Assembly (NCBI RefSeq): GCF_014145675.1
Contig: NZ_JACGZW010000012.1
Coordinates: 1-64,000 of the forward strand
Reading direction: 5' to 3'
DNA from: Amycolatopsis dendrobii
GTDB lineage: Bacteria > Actinomycetota > Actinomycetes > Mycobacteriales > Pseudonocardiaceae
Length of the DNA: 64,000 nucleotides
The stretch's first letter is position 1. The number at the start of each line of letters is the position of its first letter. Both the position numbers and the translations under genes were made by a program. Positions 42,311 to 49,541 of this stretch are shown here, piece after piece. Under the pieces are notes generated by a model that was given only the letters and a program-made list of their open reading frames with translations, was not told the origin of the DNA and did no database searches.

Positions 42311-43363
42311 TCAGCGGGTGGGGCGGCGAGGTGGCTCGCAGCAGGCGACTGCGCAGGGGGCGCCGTTGACGGTGCAGCCTGCGGCCGGGAACGGGGACAG
42401 CTTCCGGGCGGGGGCCTCTGCCAGGTGTTCGCGGACCAGCTCGACCACCATTTCGGCGAACCTCGGGTCGGCGTCCGGTGTCGCGGCGCGGGCGAAGGCC
42501 ATGCCGTGTTCGGCGGCGCGCTCGGCGGCTTCGTTGTCCAGGTCCCAGATTACTTCCAGGTGGTCCGCGACGAAGCCGATCGGGCTGACCACTACGGCAT
42601 CCACGCCCTGAGCGTGCAGCGCGTCGATGTGGTCGACGATGTCCGGTTCCAGCCACGGAATCTGCGGCGGTCCCGAGCGCGACTGCCAGACGACGTCGTA
42701 CTCGGCGATCCCGGCTTCGGCGGCCACGAGACGGGCGGCTTCGGCGATCTGGTTCGAGTAGCGGCGGCCGCCTTCGGAGGGCGGGCCGGAGGCCAGGTCG
42801 GCGCTTTCCGGGATCGAGTGCGCGGTGAAAACCGTGCGGGCGCCGGGGCGGTCGCCGAGTTTCGCGTGGGCGGCGCGGACTGCGTCGGCGACTGCGGAGA
42901 CGAACAGCGGGTGGTCGAAGAACTGGCGCAGCTTCACCAATTCCGGCGCGTCGTCGCCGACGGCGGTGCGGGCTCGTTCGATGTCCTCGTCGTACTGGCG
43001 GCACGCGGAGTAGCCGCCGTACGCGCTCGTCGGGAACACCAAGGCACGACGGACGCCCGCGTCCTTCATTCCGGCCAGGGTGTCCTCGACCATCGGCGCC
43101 CAGTTGCGGTTGCCGAAGTGCACCGGCAGCTCGATGCTCTCCGCCGCGAGCTGCTTCTCGACCGCCGCGATCGCGGCGCGGTTGAGCCGGTTGATCGGCG
43201 AAACCCCGCCGAAGTGCTGGTAGTGCTCGGCGACCTCGAGCAGCCGCTCACGCGGCACGCCCCGGCCCCGGGTGACGTTCTCCAGGAACGGCATCACCTC
43301 GTCGGGCCCTTCCGGACCGCCGAACGAAAGCCATAGCAACGCGTCGTAACCCACGGTGCTCAT
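42311..43363 (-). CDS. hemH: Ferrochelatase (coproporphyrin III type) with [2Fe-2S] cluster motif
   Basis: Terminal metal insertion of haem synthesis; in actinobacteria the enzyme acts on coproporphyrin III and is also called CpfC. The 350-residue product has LLWLSFGGPEGPDEVMPFLE, GNRNWAPMVEDTL, VFPTSAYGGYSACRQY, the catalytic His in FTAHSIPESADL, and the product region VVSPIGFVADHLEVIWDLD. The C-terminal CTVNGAPCAVACCEPP and an internal Cys supply ligands of the [2Fe-2S] cluster seen in actinobacterial enzymes. ATG 43363 gives MSTVGYDALLW; upstream codons of the frame cross into the TetR promoter region. Divergent from the TetR gene by 78 bases. Confidence 0.94.
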   Translation of the reverse strand: MSTVGYDALLWLSFGGPEGPDEVMPFLENVTRGRGVPRERLLEVAEHYQHFGGVSPINRLNRAAIAAVEKQLAAESIELPVHFGNRNWAPMVEDTLAGMKDAGVRRALVFPTSAYGGYSACRQYDEDIERARTAVGDDAPELVKLRQFFDHPLFVSAVADAVRAAHAKLGDRPGARTVFTAHSIPESADLASGPPSEGGRRYSNQIAEAARLVAAEAGIAEYDVVWQSRSGPPQIPWLEPDIVDHIDALHAQGVDAVVVSPIGFVADHLEVIWDLDNEAAERAAEHGMAFARAATPDADPRFAEMVVELVREHLAEAPARKLSPFPAAGCTVNGAPCAVACCEPPRRPTR

Positions 43364-43404
43364 CCTGCCCCTGTGGCGCTCCGCACGCCTCGGCGGCCCG
43401 GTTG

Positions 43405-43413
43405 TGTACTGAC
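43405..43413. promoter_or_regulatory. TGTACTGAC half-site upstream of the TetR gene
   Basis: TGTACTGAC at 43405-43413, 28 bases before the TetR ATG; the identical 9 bases occur at 44603-44611 upstream of the exporter gene. TetR operators of this class use TACTGA half-sites, so this is a candidate site for autoregulation and exporter control. The right half-site is not clear. Confidence 0.5.
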
Positions 43414-43441
43414 CTATCCAAAATGTGTTAGCGTGGCGGAC

Positions 43442-44026
43442 ATGCCGAGGCCACGAGAGTTCGACGAGACCGAAGCGCTGGAAGGCGCCATGAACGCCTT
43501 CTGGGCGCGCGGGTACGAAGCGACCTCGACCGAGGAACTGTGCGCCGCCACCGGGCTCGGCCGCAGCAGTATCTACAACACGTTTTCCAGCAAGCATGAA
43601 CTGTTCCGGCGCGTACTAGGCCACTACTCGCACCGCGGCATCCGGTTGCGGGAAACCCTGCTGGACAACGCCCCGGACGGGCTAGGCGCCATCCGCCTGC
43701 TGCTCGCCTCGACGATCGACGACGAACTGGAAAACGGCAGACGCGGCTGTCTGATGGTGAACACCATCGCCGAGTTCGGCACCACTGATCCGGAGGTGGC
43801 CGCCCAGGTGGACGCGGACACCGAAGCGCACCTGGGAGCGTTGGCGCACTTCGCCCGCACCGGCCAGGCAGACGGCAGCGTCACCCGCGACCGCGACGCC
43901 GCCGACATCGCGAACTTCATCCACGCCACCATCTCCGGAATCCGCACGATGTCCCGCCGCGGAGCAGAACGGAAAGCGCTGACGTCAGTAGCGGAGCTAG
44001 CAACGAGCGCAGTCGCCCGCCGCTGA
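43442..44026 (+). CDS. TetR-family transcriptional regulator
   Basis: Repressor of 194 residues. The N-terminal HTH reads FDETEALEGAMNAFWARGYE, then TEELCAATGLGRSSIYNTFS and KHELFRRVL, the TetR signature; the C-terminal ligand domain is helical (GCLMVNTIAEFGTTDPEVAA resembles the C-terminal TetR_C_16-like group with NemR-type proteins). ATG 43442 gives MPRPREFD. It lies upstream of a Cmx-like exporter, separated by a large noncoding element, and both share the TGTACTGAC site. Drug sensing is likely but unproven. Confidence 0.9.
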   Translation: MPRPREFDETEALEGAMNAFWARGYEATSTEELCAATGLGRSSIYNTFSSKHELFRRVLGHYSHRGIRLRETLLDNAPDGLGAIRLLLASTIDDELENGRRGCLMVNTIAEFGTTDPEVAAQVDADTEAHLGALAHFARTGQADGSVTRDRDAADIANFIHATISGIRTMSRRGAERKALTSVAELATSAVARR

Positions 44027-44034
44027 CCCGGCCG

Positions 44035-44209
44035 CCCCAATGCCGCATTGGGCGCATCGCACGCACCCAATGCGGCGTTCGGTGCATCGCACGCACCCAA
44101 TGCGGCGTTCGGTGCGTCGCACGCACCCAATGCGGCGTTCGGTGCGTCGCACGCACCCAATGCGGCGTTCGGTGCGCCTGACGCACCCAATGCCACTTTG
44201 GGGCGCTAG
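44035..44209. repeat. Tandem array of five 30-bp palindromic units (composite element A, part 1)
   Basis: Five units of exactly 30 bases run 44041-44190 with period text TGCGGCGTTCGGTGCRTCGC + ACGCACCCAA; the first unit differs most. The array is capped on the left by the palindrome CCCAATGC-C-GCATTGGG (44036-44052) and on the right by a CCCAATGCCACTTTGGGG end. Translated, it gives repeated ALGACDAPNA peptides, but codon context and position do not support a gene. A related two-unit array is at 62611-62692. Confidence 0.85.
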
Positions 44210-44279
44210 CCCGCCGCAAACCGCCGCCGCCCGCCCATCGAGACACCCAACCGCACCGCCCCGCCCAACGATCGAGCCA

Positions 44280-44297
44280 CCCAACCCGCACCCACCC
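44280..44297 (-). other. Potential G-quadruplex within composite element A
   Basis: Four C3 tracts on the plus strand at 44280, 44285, 44291 and 44295, so the minus strand reads GGG-T-GGG-TGC-GGG-TT-GGG, a canonical G4 motif. The surrounding 44221-44405 is strongly C-rich on the plus strand and codes for nothing convincing. Confidence 0.5.
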
Positions 44298-44419
44298 ATC
44301 CAGACACCCGACCGCACCGCCGCGGGCGAGAACCCACCCACCAAGACACGAACCGCACCGCCACACCCACCCAGCGAGGCACCCACACCGCCCCCGCACC
44401 CCGATACGAAGCCGCCCTG

Positions 44420-44476
44420 CGGTTCGGGGGTGCTTGTCAAGGCATCTTTCCCGCCTTGACAAGCACCCCCGAACCG
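44420..44476. repeat. 24-bp-arm hairpin of composite element A with conserved tail
   Basis: Perfect arms 44420-44443 and 44453-44476 around the loop ATCTTTCCC. The same hairpin, with one mismatch and the identical loop, is at 62845-62901. After both, CGTCAGCACAA, GGGGTGCCCCACGCAACC and GCGACGAGCCG follow in the same order (here to about 44550). It may act as a bidirectional terminator. Confidence 0.85.
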
Positions 44477-44602
44477 TCAGCACAATGAGCTAACGGGGTG
44501 CCCCACGCAACCACCCCACGGCAAGGTCGCCCCCAGGCGACGAGCCGTAACCCCAGCCCCCAGCAGCGCCAACGGCGACGCCGCACCACCTTGCCCTCAT
44601 TT

Positions 44603-44611
44603 TGTACTGAC
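44603..44611. promoter_or_regulatory. TGTACTGAC half-site upstream of the exporter gene
   Basis: Second occurrence of the 9-mer seen upstream of the TetR gene, 23 bases before the GTG at 44635. It supports control of the exporter by the TetR protein; binding is not demonstrated. Confidence 0.5.
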
Positions 44612-44634
44612 GGTTTCAGAAAGAGAGAACCCCC

Positions 44635-45804
44635 GTGCCCCTAGCCGTCTTCGTCCTCGGGCTCAGCATCTTCGCGCTGGGCACCTCCGAGTTCATGATC
44701 ACCGGCCTCCTCCCCGGAATGGCCATTGACCTAGGCGTGACCATCCCAGACGCAGGCCTCCTGATCTCCGCCTTCGCCATCGGCATGGTCGTCGGCGCAC
44801 CGCTGCTCGCAATAGGCACGTTCCGCCTCCCCCGGCGGACCTTGCTGCTCGGGCTCCTGGTCGTCTTCAGCACGGCACACGTCATCGGCGCACTTTCCGA
44901 CGGCTACGCCGTCCTGTTCGCCACTCGTGTCATCAGCGCGGTCGCCTGCGCCGGATTCTGGGCCGTAGCCGCCGCGACCACCGTCAATCTCGTACCGGAA
45001 GCCCGACGTGGGCAGGCGCTCGCAGTGCTGGTCGGCGGCCTCACGGTCGCGAACGTCGTCGGCGTCCCGGCGGGCACACTGCTCGGGCAGCACGCGGGCT
45101 GGCGGAGCGCGTTCTGGGCGGTCGCCGCGCTGACCGTCGTCGCCGCCATCGCCGTTCTGCTGTCAGTTCCGCGCACCGCCAAGGGAACCGGAGCACCGAG
45201 GATCGCCGAAGAACTGCGGGTGTTCCGCCGCAGCCGGTTGTGGCTCGCCCTGAGCGTGATCGCCTTGCTGCAAGCGATGGTCTTCGCGACGTTCAGCTAC
45301 TTGGCCCCCCTGCTGGTCTCCGTCGCGGGACTGCCCGAATCCGGCGTGCCGGTGGTGCTCGCGCTGTTCGGCGGCGGCGCGGTGATCGGGATTTTCGCCG
45401 GCGGCAAGCTCGCTGACACGTACCCGTTCGCGACGCTTTACGGCAGCCTCGGCATCGCCCTCGCCGCCCTGGTCGCGCTCGCCTTCGCCACCAACCCAGT
45501 CGTAGCAGTGACCGCCGTGCTCGTCCTCGGCGCGGCTGGATTCGCGGCGAACCCGGCGCTCAACGTGCGCGCATACGCCGCGGCAGGCGGCACCTCGACA
45601 CTCGTCGGCGCGAGCACGACGTCCGCGTTCAACGTCGGGAACACGCTCGGCCCGTGGCTTGGCGGGACGACGATCAGCGCGGGAATGGGCTTCTCCAGTG
45701 TGGCGTGGGTGAGCGTCGCGCTCGGGGCGCTCGCGCTGGCCGCCCTCACCCTCGCACTGCGCCTGCACCAGCGCGACACGACGCCGCAACTGGTGACGGC
45801 GTAG
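44635..45804 (+). CDS. Cmx/CmrA-like MFS drug exporter
   Basis: Predicted 12-TM proton antiporter of 389 residues (DHA1 group). It begins MPLAVFVLGLSIFALGTSEF, matching the chloramphenicol-export Cmx/CmlR group; the motif GAPLLAIGTFRLPRRTLLLG lies in the helix 2-3 loop and GGLTVANVVGVPAGTLLGQH in the conserved helix 5 region. The drug is unknown. GTG 44635 has a purine stretch AAGAGAGAA upstream. Probably repressed by the TetR protein 600 bases upstream. A 15-bp-stem terminator follows. Confidence 0.9.
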   Translation: MPLAVFVLGLSIFALGTSEFMITGLLPGMAIDLGVTIPDAGLLISAFAIGMVVGAPLLAIGTFRLPRRTLLLGLLVVFSTAHVIGALSDGYAVLFATRVISAVACAGFWAVAAATTVNLVPEARRGQALAVLVGGLTVANVVGVPAGTLLGQHAGWRSAFWAVAALTVVAAIAVLLSVPRTAKGTGAPRIAEELRVFRRSRLWLALSVIALLQAMVFATFSYLAPLLVSVAGLPESGVPVVLALFGGGAVIGIFAGGKLADTYPFATLYGSLGIALAALVALAFATNPVVAVTAVLVLGAAGFAANPALNVRAYAAAGGTSTLVGASTTSAFNVGNTLGPWLGGTTISAGMGFSSVAWVSVALGALALAALTLALRLHQRDTTPQLVTA

Positions 45805-45809
45805 AAGAA

Positions 45810-45843
45810 AACGGCCCCGCGGGAGCATTCCCGCGGGGCCGTT
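45810..45843. terminator. Strong bidirectional terminator
   Basis: Perfect 15-bp stem AACGGCCCCGCGGGA at 45810-45824 pairing with 45829-45843, 4-base loop GCAT, between the convergent exporter and inhA. Confidence 0.92.
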
Positions 45844-45855
45844 CCACGAACGAGA

Positions 45856-46626
45856 TCAGATCCCGAGCGCGTGCACCCCGCCGTCGACCATGATCATCGA
45901 CCCGGTGGTGGCAGGCAGCCAGTCCGACAGCACGGCGCACACCGTCTTGGCGGTCGGCTCCGGATCCGCGGAATCCCAGCCGAGCGGCGCGCGGCCGTCC
46001 CAGCCGCCTTCGAGCTCGCCGAAGCCGGGGATCGACTTCGCGGCCATCGTCTTCATCGGGCCGGCGCTGACCAGGTTGACCCGGATGCCCCGCGGGCCGA
46101 GTTCCTTGGCCAGGTAGCGGTTCACCGACTCCAGCGCGGCCTTCGCGACGCCCATCCAGTTGTAGACCGGCCACGCGACGCGCGCGTCGAAGTCCATGCC
46201 GACGATCGAAGCGCCGCGGCCGAGCAGCGGCAGCGTCGCGACCGCGAGCGACTTGAACGAGAACGCCGAGACGTCGACCGCGACCTTCACGTCGTCGCTG
46301 GGGGCGTCCAGGAACGGCGCGCCGAGGCAGCTCTGCGGCGCGAAGCCGATCGAGTGCAGCACGCCGTCGAGGCCGTCGACGTGCTCGCGGACGCGGTCGG
46401 CGAGGGAGTCGAGGTGCTCGGAGTTCGTGACGTCCAGTTCCAGCACCGGGGCGGGCTCCGGCAGCCGCTTGGCGATGCGCTCCACCAGCGACAGCCGTCC
46501 GAAGCCGGTGAGCACGACCTTCGCGCCCTCCTGCTGGGCGATGCGGGCCGCGTGGAACGCCAGCGAGGCGTCGGTGATGACGCCGGTGATCAGCAGCCGC
46601 TTGCCTTCGAGCAATCCGGGCAACAC
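45856..46626 (-). CDS. inhA: Enoyl-ACP reductase, InhA/FabI type
   Basis: NADH-dependent reductase of the fatty-acid (FAS-II-type) elongation cycle. The 256-residue product has LLITGVITDASLAFHAARIA (cofactor site), ELDVTNSEHLDSLA, LHSIGFAPQ and the active-site Tyr-Lys in VYNWMGVAKAALESVNRY; it ends MIMVDGGVHALGI. Length and motifs match mycobacterial InhA. Downstream of fabG with a gap of 36 bases, the arrangement of the mycobacterial mabA-inhA operon. GTG 46626 follows GGAGG closely; the adjacent in-frame TTG has better spacing. Confidence 0.95.
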   Translation of the reverse strand: MLPGLLEGKRLLITGVITDASLAFHAARIAQQEGAKVVLTGFGRLSLVERIAKRLPEPAPVLELDVTNSEHLDSLADRVREHVDGLDGVLHSIGFAPQSCLGAPFLDAPSDDVKVAVDVSAFSFKSLAVATLPLLGRGASIVGMDFDARVAWPVYNWMGVAKAALESVNRYLAKELGPRGIRVNLVSAGPMKTMAAKSIPGFGELEGGWDGRAPLGWDSADPEPTAKTVCAVLSDWLPATTGSMIMVDGGVHALGI

Positions 46627-46662
46627 GTCCTCCAGGTCGTGGGTGTTCTTCTCGGGAAAGGG

Positions 46663-47367
46663 TCAGTGGCCGAGGCCGAGGCCGCCGTCGACGGGCAGCA
46701 CCGCGCCGTTGACGTAGCCCGCCTCGTCCGAGGACAGGTACCGCACCGCGGCGGCGATCTCGGCCGGTTCGGCGTAGCGGCCGGACGGGACGTTAGCGAG
46801 GATCTCCTTGCGCCGGTCCTCGCTCAGCGCGTCGGTCATGTCGGTGTGCACGAAACCGGGGGCCACCACGTTCGCGGTGATGTTGCGCGAGCCCAGCTCC
46901 CGCGCGAGCGAACGCGCGAAGCCGACCAGGCCCGCCTTCGAGGCGGCGTAGTTCGCCTGCCCGGCCGAGCCGGAAAGGCCCACCACGGACGAGATGAACA
47001 CGAACCGGCCCCAGCGGGCGCGCAGCATGCCGCGCGAGGCCCGCTTGGCGACGCGGAACGCGCCGGTGAGGTTCGCGTTCAGCACGCGCTCGAACTGCTC
47101 CTCCGACATCCGCATGAGCAGGGTGTCGTCGGTGAGCCCGGCGTTGGACACCAGGACCTCGACCGGTCCCTGGTGCTCCTCCACGAGCTTGAACGCCGCG
47201 TCCACCTGCTCGGCGTCGGTGACGTCGGCCTGCACGCCGAAAAGCCCCTCGGGCGCGCCGGACCCGCGGTGCGTCACCGCCACCTGGTGGCCCTGCTCGG
47301 CGAGGTCCCGGGCGATCGCCAGCCCGATCCCACGGTTGCCGCCGGTGACCAAGACCGACCGTCCCAC
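46663..47367 (-). CDS. fabG: 3-oxoacyl-ACP reductase FabG (MabA-like)
   Basis: NADPH-dependent short-chain dehydrogenase of 234 residues. It has the TGGNRGIG nucleotide motif, VSNAGL, the catalytic Ser in FISSVVGLSG, and YAASK with the catalytic Tyr and Lys. It lacks the first residues of longer forms but matches mycobacterial FabG1/MabA closely (RSVLVTGGNRGIGLAIARDL). GTG 47367 is preceded by GAGGAG. First gene of the fabG-inhA operon, supplying the reductive steps of fatty-acid elongation. Confidence 0.95.
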   Translation of the reverse strand: MGRSVLVTGGNRGIGLAIARDLAEQGHQVAVTHRGSGAPEGLFGVQADVTDAEQVDAAFKLVEEHQGPVEVLVSNAGLTDDTLLMRMSEEQFERVLNANLTGAFRVAKRASRGMLRARWGRFVFISSVVGLSGSAGQANYAASKAGLVGFARSLARELGSRNITANVVAPGFVHTDMTDALSEDRRKEILANVPSGRYAEPAEIAAAVRYLSSDEAGYVNGAVLPVDGGLGLGH

Positions 47368-47535
47368 TGCGTTCTCCTCGTCGTCATCGCGATTGCGCCC
47401 GCGGTGAGGCTATCGGCTGCGCTGACCGGCGGCGCACCCGGCACTCCCGTCCTAAGCGACGGTAAGGAACCGCGCCTCGACCTTGATGGTTACTGCCCGG
47501 TTGGTCACCGTGAGTCGCGACACAGGAGGTCAAGG

Positions 47536-48858
47536 ATGACTACCCGGATCCAGGACGCCGGCTCGGCGCGGGACGAGCGGCGCGTGGTCGGCAACGTGCT
47601 GCGCGGCTCGATCGGAAATCTCGTCGAGTGGTACGACTGGTACGCCTATTCGGCGTTCACCGTCTACTTCGCGAAGGCGTTCTTCCCCGGCGGCGATGCC
47701 ACGGCGCAGTTCCTCAACACCGCGGCGGTGTTCGCCGTCGGATTCCTCATGCGGCCGCTCGGCGGCTGGCTGCTCGGCCGGTTCGCCGACCGCTACGGAC
47801 GGCGTTCCGCGCTCGTGCTCTCGGTGTCGATGATGGCGGCCGGGTCGCTGCTCATCGCGGTGACGCCGGGCTACTCGACGATCGGCATCGCGGCGCCGAT
47901 CCTGCTGGTGTTTTCCCGGCTGCTGCAAGGGCTTTCGGTCGGCGGCGAGTACTCCACCTCGGCGACGTACCTGTCCGAGGTGGCCACGCCCGGCAAGCGC
48001 GGGTTCTACTCCAGCTTCCAGTACGTGACGCTCGTCGGCGGGCAGCTGCTCGCGCTGGGGCTGCAGCTCATCCTGCAAAGCGTGCTCACCGACAAGCAGA
48101 TGGGCGACTGGGGCTGGCGGATCGCGTTCGTCGTCGGCGCGCTCGCGGCGGTGATCGTGATGGCGCTGCGGCGGTCGATGGACGAGTCCGAGAGCTACCA
48201 GCGGGTCACCGAAGGGGCCGAGACCGGCAAGGGCGAACGCGGCACGCTGCGCCAGCTCGTGAAGTACCCGCGGGAGATCCTGCTCGTCGTCGGACTGACG
48301 CTCGGCGGCACGGTCGCGTTCTACACCTACGCCACCTACACGCAGAAGTTCCTGGAGAACACCGCGCACATCCCGCGGCGCACAGTCACCGTGATCATGT
48401 TCGTCGCGCTGCTGATCTTCGCGATCCTGCAGCCGCTGGCCGGACGGCTCTCGGACAAGATCGGCCGGCGCAAGCTGCTGATGTTCTTCGGCATCGCGGG
48501 CACCCTGCTGACCGTGCCGATCATGACCCTGATGGCGCACACCAGCCAGCCGTTCCTCGCGTTCCTGCTGCTGCTCGGCGCGCTGGTGATCGTGACCGGC
48601 TACACCTCGATCAACGCGATCGTGAAGGCCGAGCTCTTCCCGACGCGGATCCGCGCGATCGGCGTCGGCCTGCCCTACGCGCTCACCGTCGCGATCTTCG
48701 GCGGGACCGCCGAGCTGATCGCCCAGGCGCTGAAGAAGGCGGGTCACGAATCGCTCTTCTTCTGGTACGTCGCGGGTTGCGTCCTCGTGTCGCTCGTCGT
48801 GTACGCGACAATGCGGGAAACTTCGCGTTCGTCCGCCCTCGAACGCGGCGAGGACTGA
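47536..48858 (+). CDS. MHS-family metabolite:H+ symporter (KgtP-like)
   Basis: Predicted 12-TM permease of 440 residues resembling alpha-ketoglutarate or citrate/dicarboxylate carriers. Family signatures: GSIGNLVEWYDWYAYSAFTV at the start, MRPLGGWLLGRFADRYGRR, then SVGGEYSTSATYLSEVATPG and FPTRIRAIGVGLPYALTVAI. AGGAGGT at 47524-47530 fixes ATG 47536; the frame is open far upstream through fabG antisense. The response regulator follows after 14 bases, and the TAXI binding protein is at the end of the same run, so the permease's substrate may be what the two-component system senses. Confidence 0.93.
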   Translation: MTTRIQDAGSARDERRVVGNVLRGSIGNLVEWYDWYAYSAFTVYFAKAFFPGGDATAQFLNTAAVFAVGFLMRPLGGWLLGRFADRYGRRSALVLSVSMMAAGSLLIAVTPGYSTIGIAAPILLVFSRLLQGLSVGGEYSTSATYLSEVATPGKRGFYSSFQYVTLVGGQLLALGLQLILQSVLTDKQMGDWGWRIAFVVGALAAVIVMALRRSMDESESYQRVTEGAETGKGERGTLRQLVKYPREILLVVGLTLGGTVAFYTYATYTQKFLENTAHIPRRTVTVIMFVALLIFAILQPLAGRLSDKIGRRKLLMFFGIAGTLLTVPIMTLMAHTSQPFLAFLLLLGALVIVTGYTSINAIVKAELFPTRIRAIGVGLPYALTVAIFGGTAELIAQALKKAGHESLFFWYVAGCVLVSLVVYATMRETSRSSALERGED

Positions 48859-48872
48859 TCGGGAGGACGGCC

Positions 48873-49538
48873 GTGCGCGTGCTGCTCGTGGAGGACGACA
48901 CCGGGGTCGCCCGGGCACTCGCCGAAACGCTGCAGGCGCACGGCCACTCCGTCACCGCGGTCGGCCGCGGCTCGGACGCCCTCACCCGGCACCGGGACGC
49001 GGAGCTGCTGCTTCTCGACCTCGGCCTGCCGGATCTCGACGGGCTGGACGTGCTGCGCAAGATCCGCCAGGTGTCTCCGGTGCCGGTGATCGTGCTGACC
49101 GCGCGCGACGACGAGCGTTCGGTCGTCCGCGCGCTGCGCTTCGGCGCGGACGACTACCTCGCGAAACCGGTGCGGATGGCCGAGTTGCTGGCCCGGATGG
49201 ACGCCGTGGCGCGGCGGGCGGGCAGCTCCTCCCCCGCGCCGAAAGATCCGGTGGTGCAGATCGAGGACGTCGAGATCGATCTGGGCGCGCGCCGGGTCGT
49301 GGTCGGCGGCCGCGACATCGGCCTGACCACGAAGGAATTCGCCGTGCTGGCGGTGCTCGCCGCGCGGCCCGGCACGGCGGTGAGCCGCCAGCAGCTGATG
49401 GACGAGGTGTGGGGCGACGCGTACCTCGCCGTTTCCCGCTCGCTCGACGTCCACATGACGCAGCTGCGCGCGAAACTCGACCGGCCCGGCCTGCTCACCA
49501 CGATCCGCGGCTTCGGCTACCGGCTCGGCCGGAGCTGA
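48873..49538 (+). CDS. OmpR/PhoB-type response regulator
   Basis: A 221-residue regulator. The receiver domain (about 1-115) starts VRVLLVEDDTGVARALAETL with acidic pocket EDD, phospho-acceptor Asp in LLLLDLGLPDLDG and Lys in DYLAKPVRM. The C-terminal winged helix (about 130-221) ends LLTTIRGFGYRLGRS. GGGAGG at 48861-48866 supports GTG 48873. It lies between the permease and the sensor kinase and resembles TctD-type regulators of tricarboxylate uptake in context. Confidence 0.95.
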   Translation: MRVLLVEDDTGVARALAETLQAHGHSVTAVGRGSDALTRHRDAELLLLDLGLPDLDGLDVLRKIRQVSPVPVIVLTARDDERSVVRALRFGADDYLAKPVRMAELLARMDAVARRAGSSSPAPKDPVVQIEDVEIDLGARRVVVGGRDIGLTTKEFAVLAVLAARPGTAVSRQQLMDEVWGDAYLAVSRSLDVHMTQLRAKLDRPGLLTTIRGFGYRLGRS

Positions 49539-49541
49539 TCG

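Noticed and set aside
44041..44190. Possible CRISPR array (regular 30-base period).
   Set aside because: Units are contiguous with no variable spacers, are themselves palindromic, and no cas genes are near; this is a tandem repeat.
43624..44459. Open frames across the tandem array giving repeated peptides such as ALGACDAPNA.
   Set aside because: The frames exist because 30 is a multiple of 3 and the DNA is GC-rich; they overlap the TetR gene antisense, lack ribosome sites and cover a clearly palindromic noncoding repeat.
45871..47535. Upstream extension of the MHS permease frame by about 550 codons.
   Set aside because: It runs antisense through inhA and fabG, and the AGGAGGT before ATG 47536 marks the true start.
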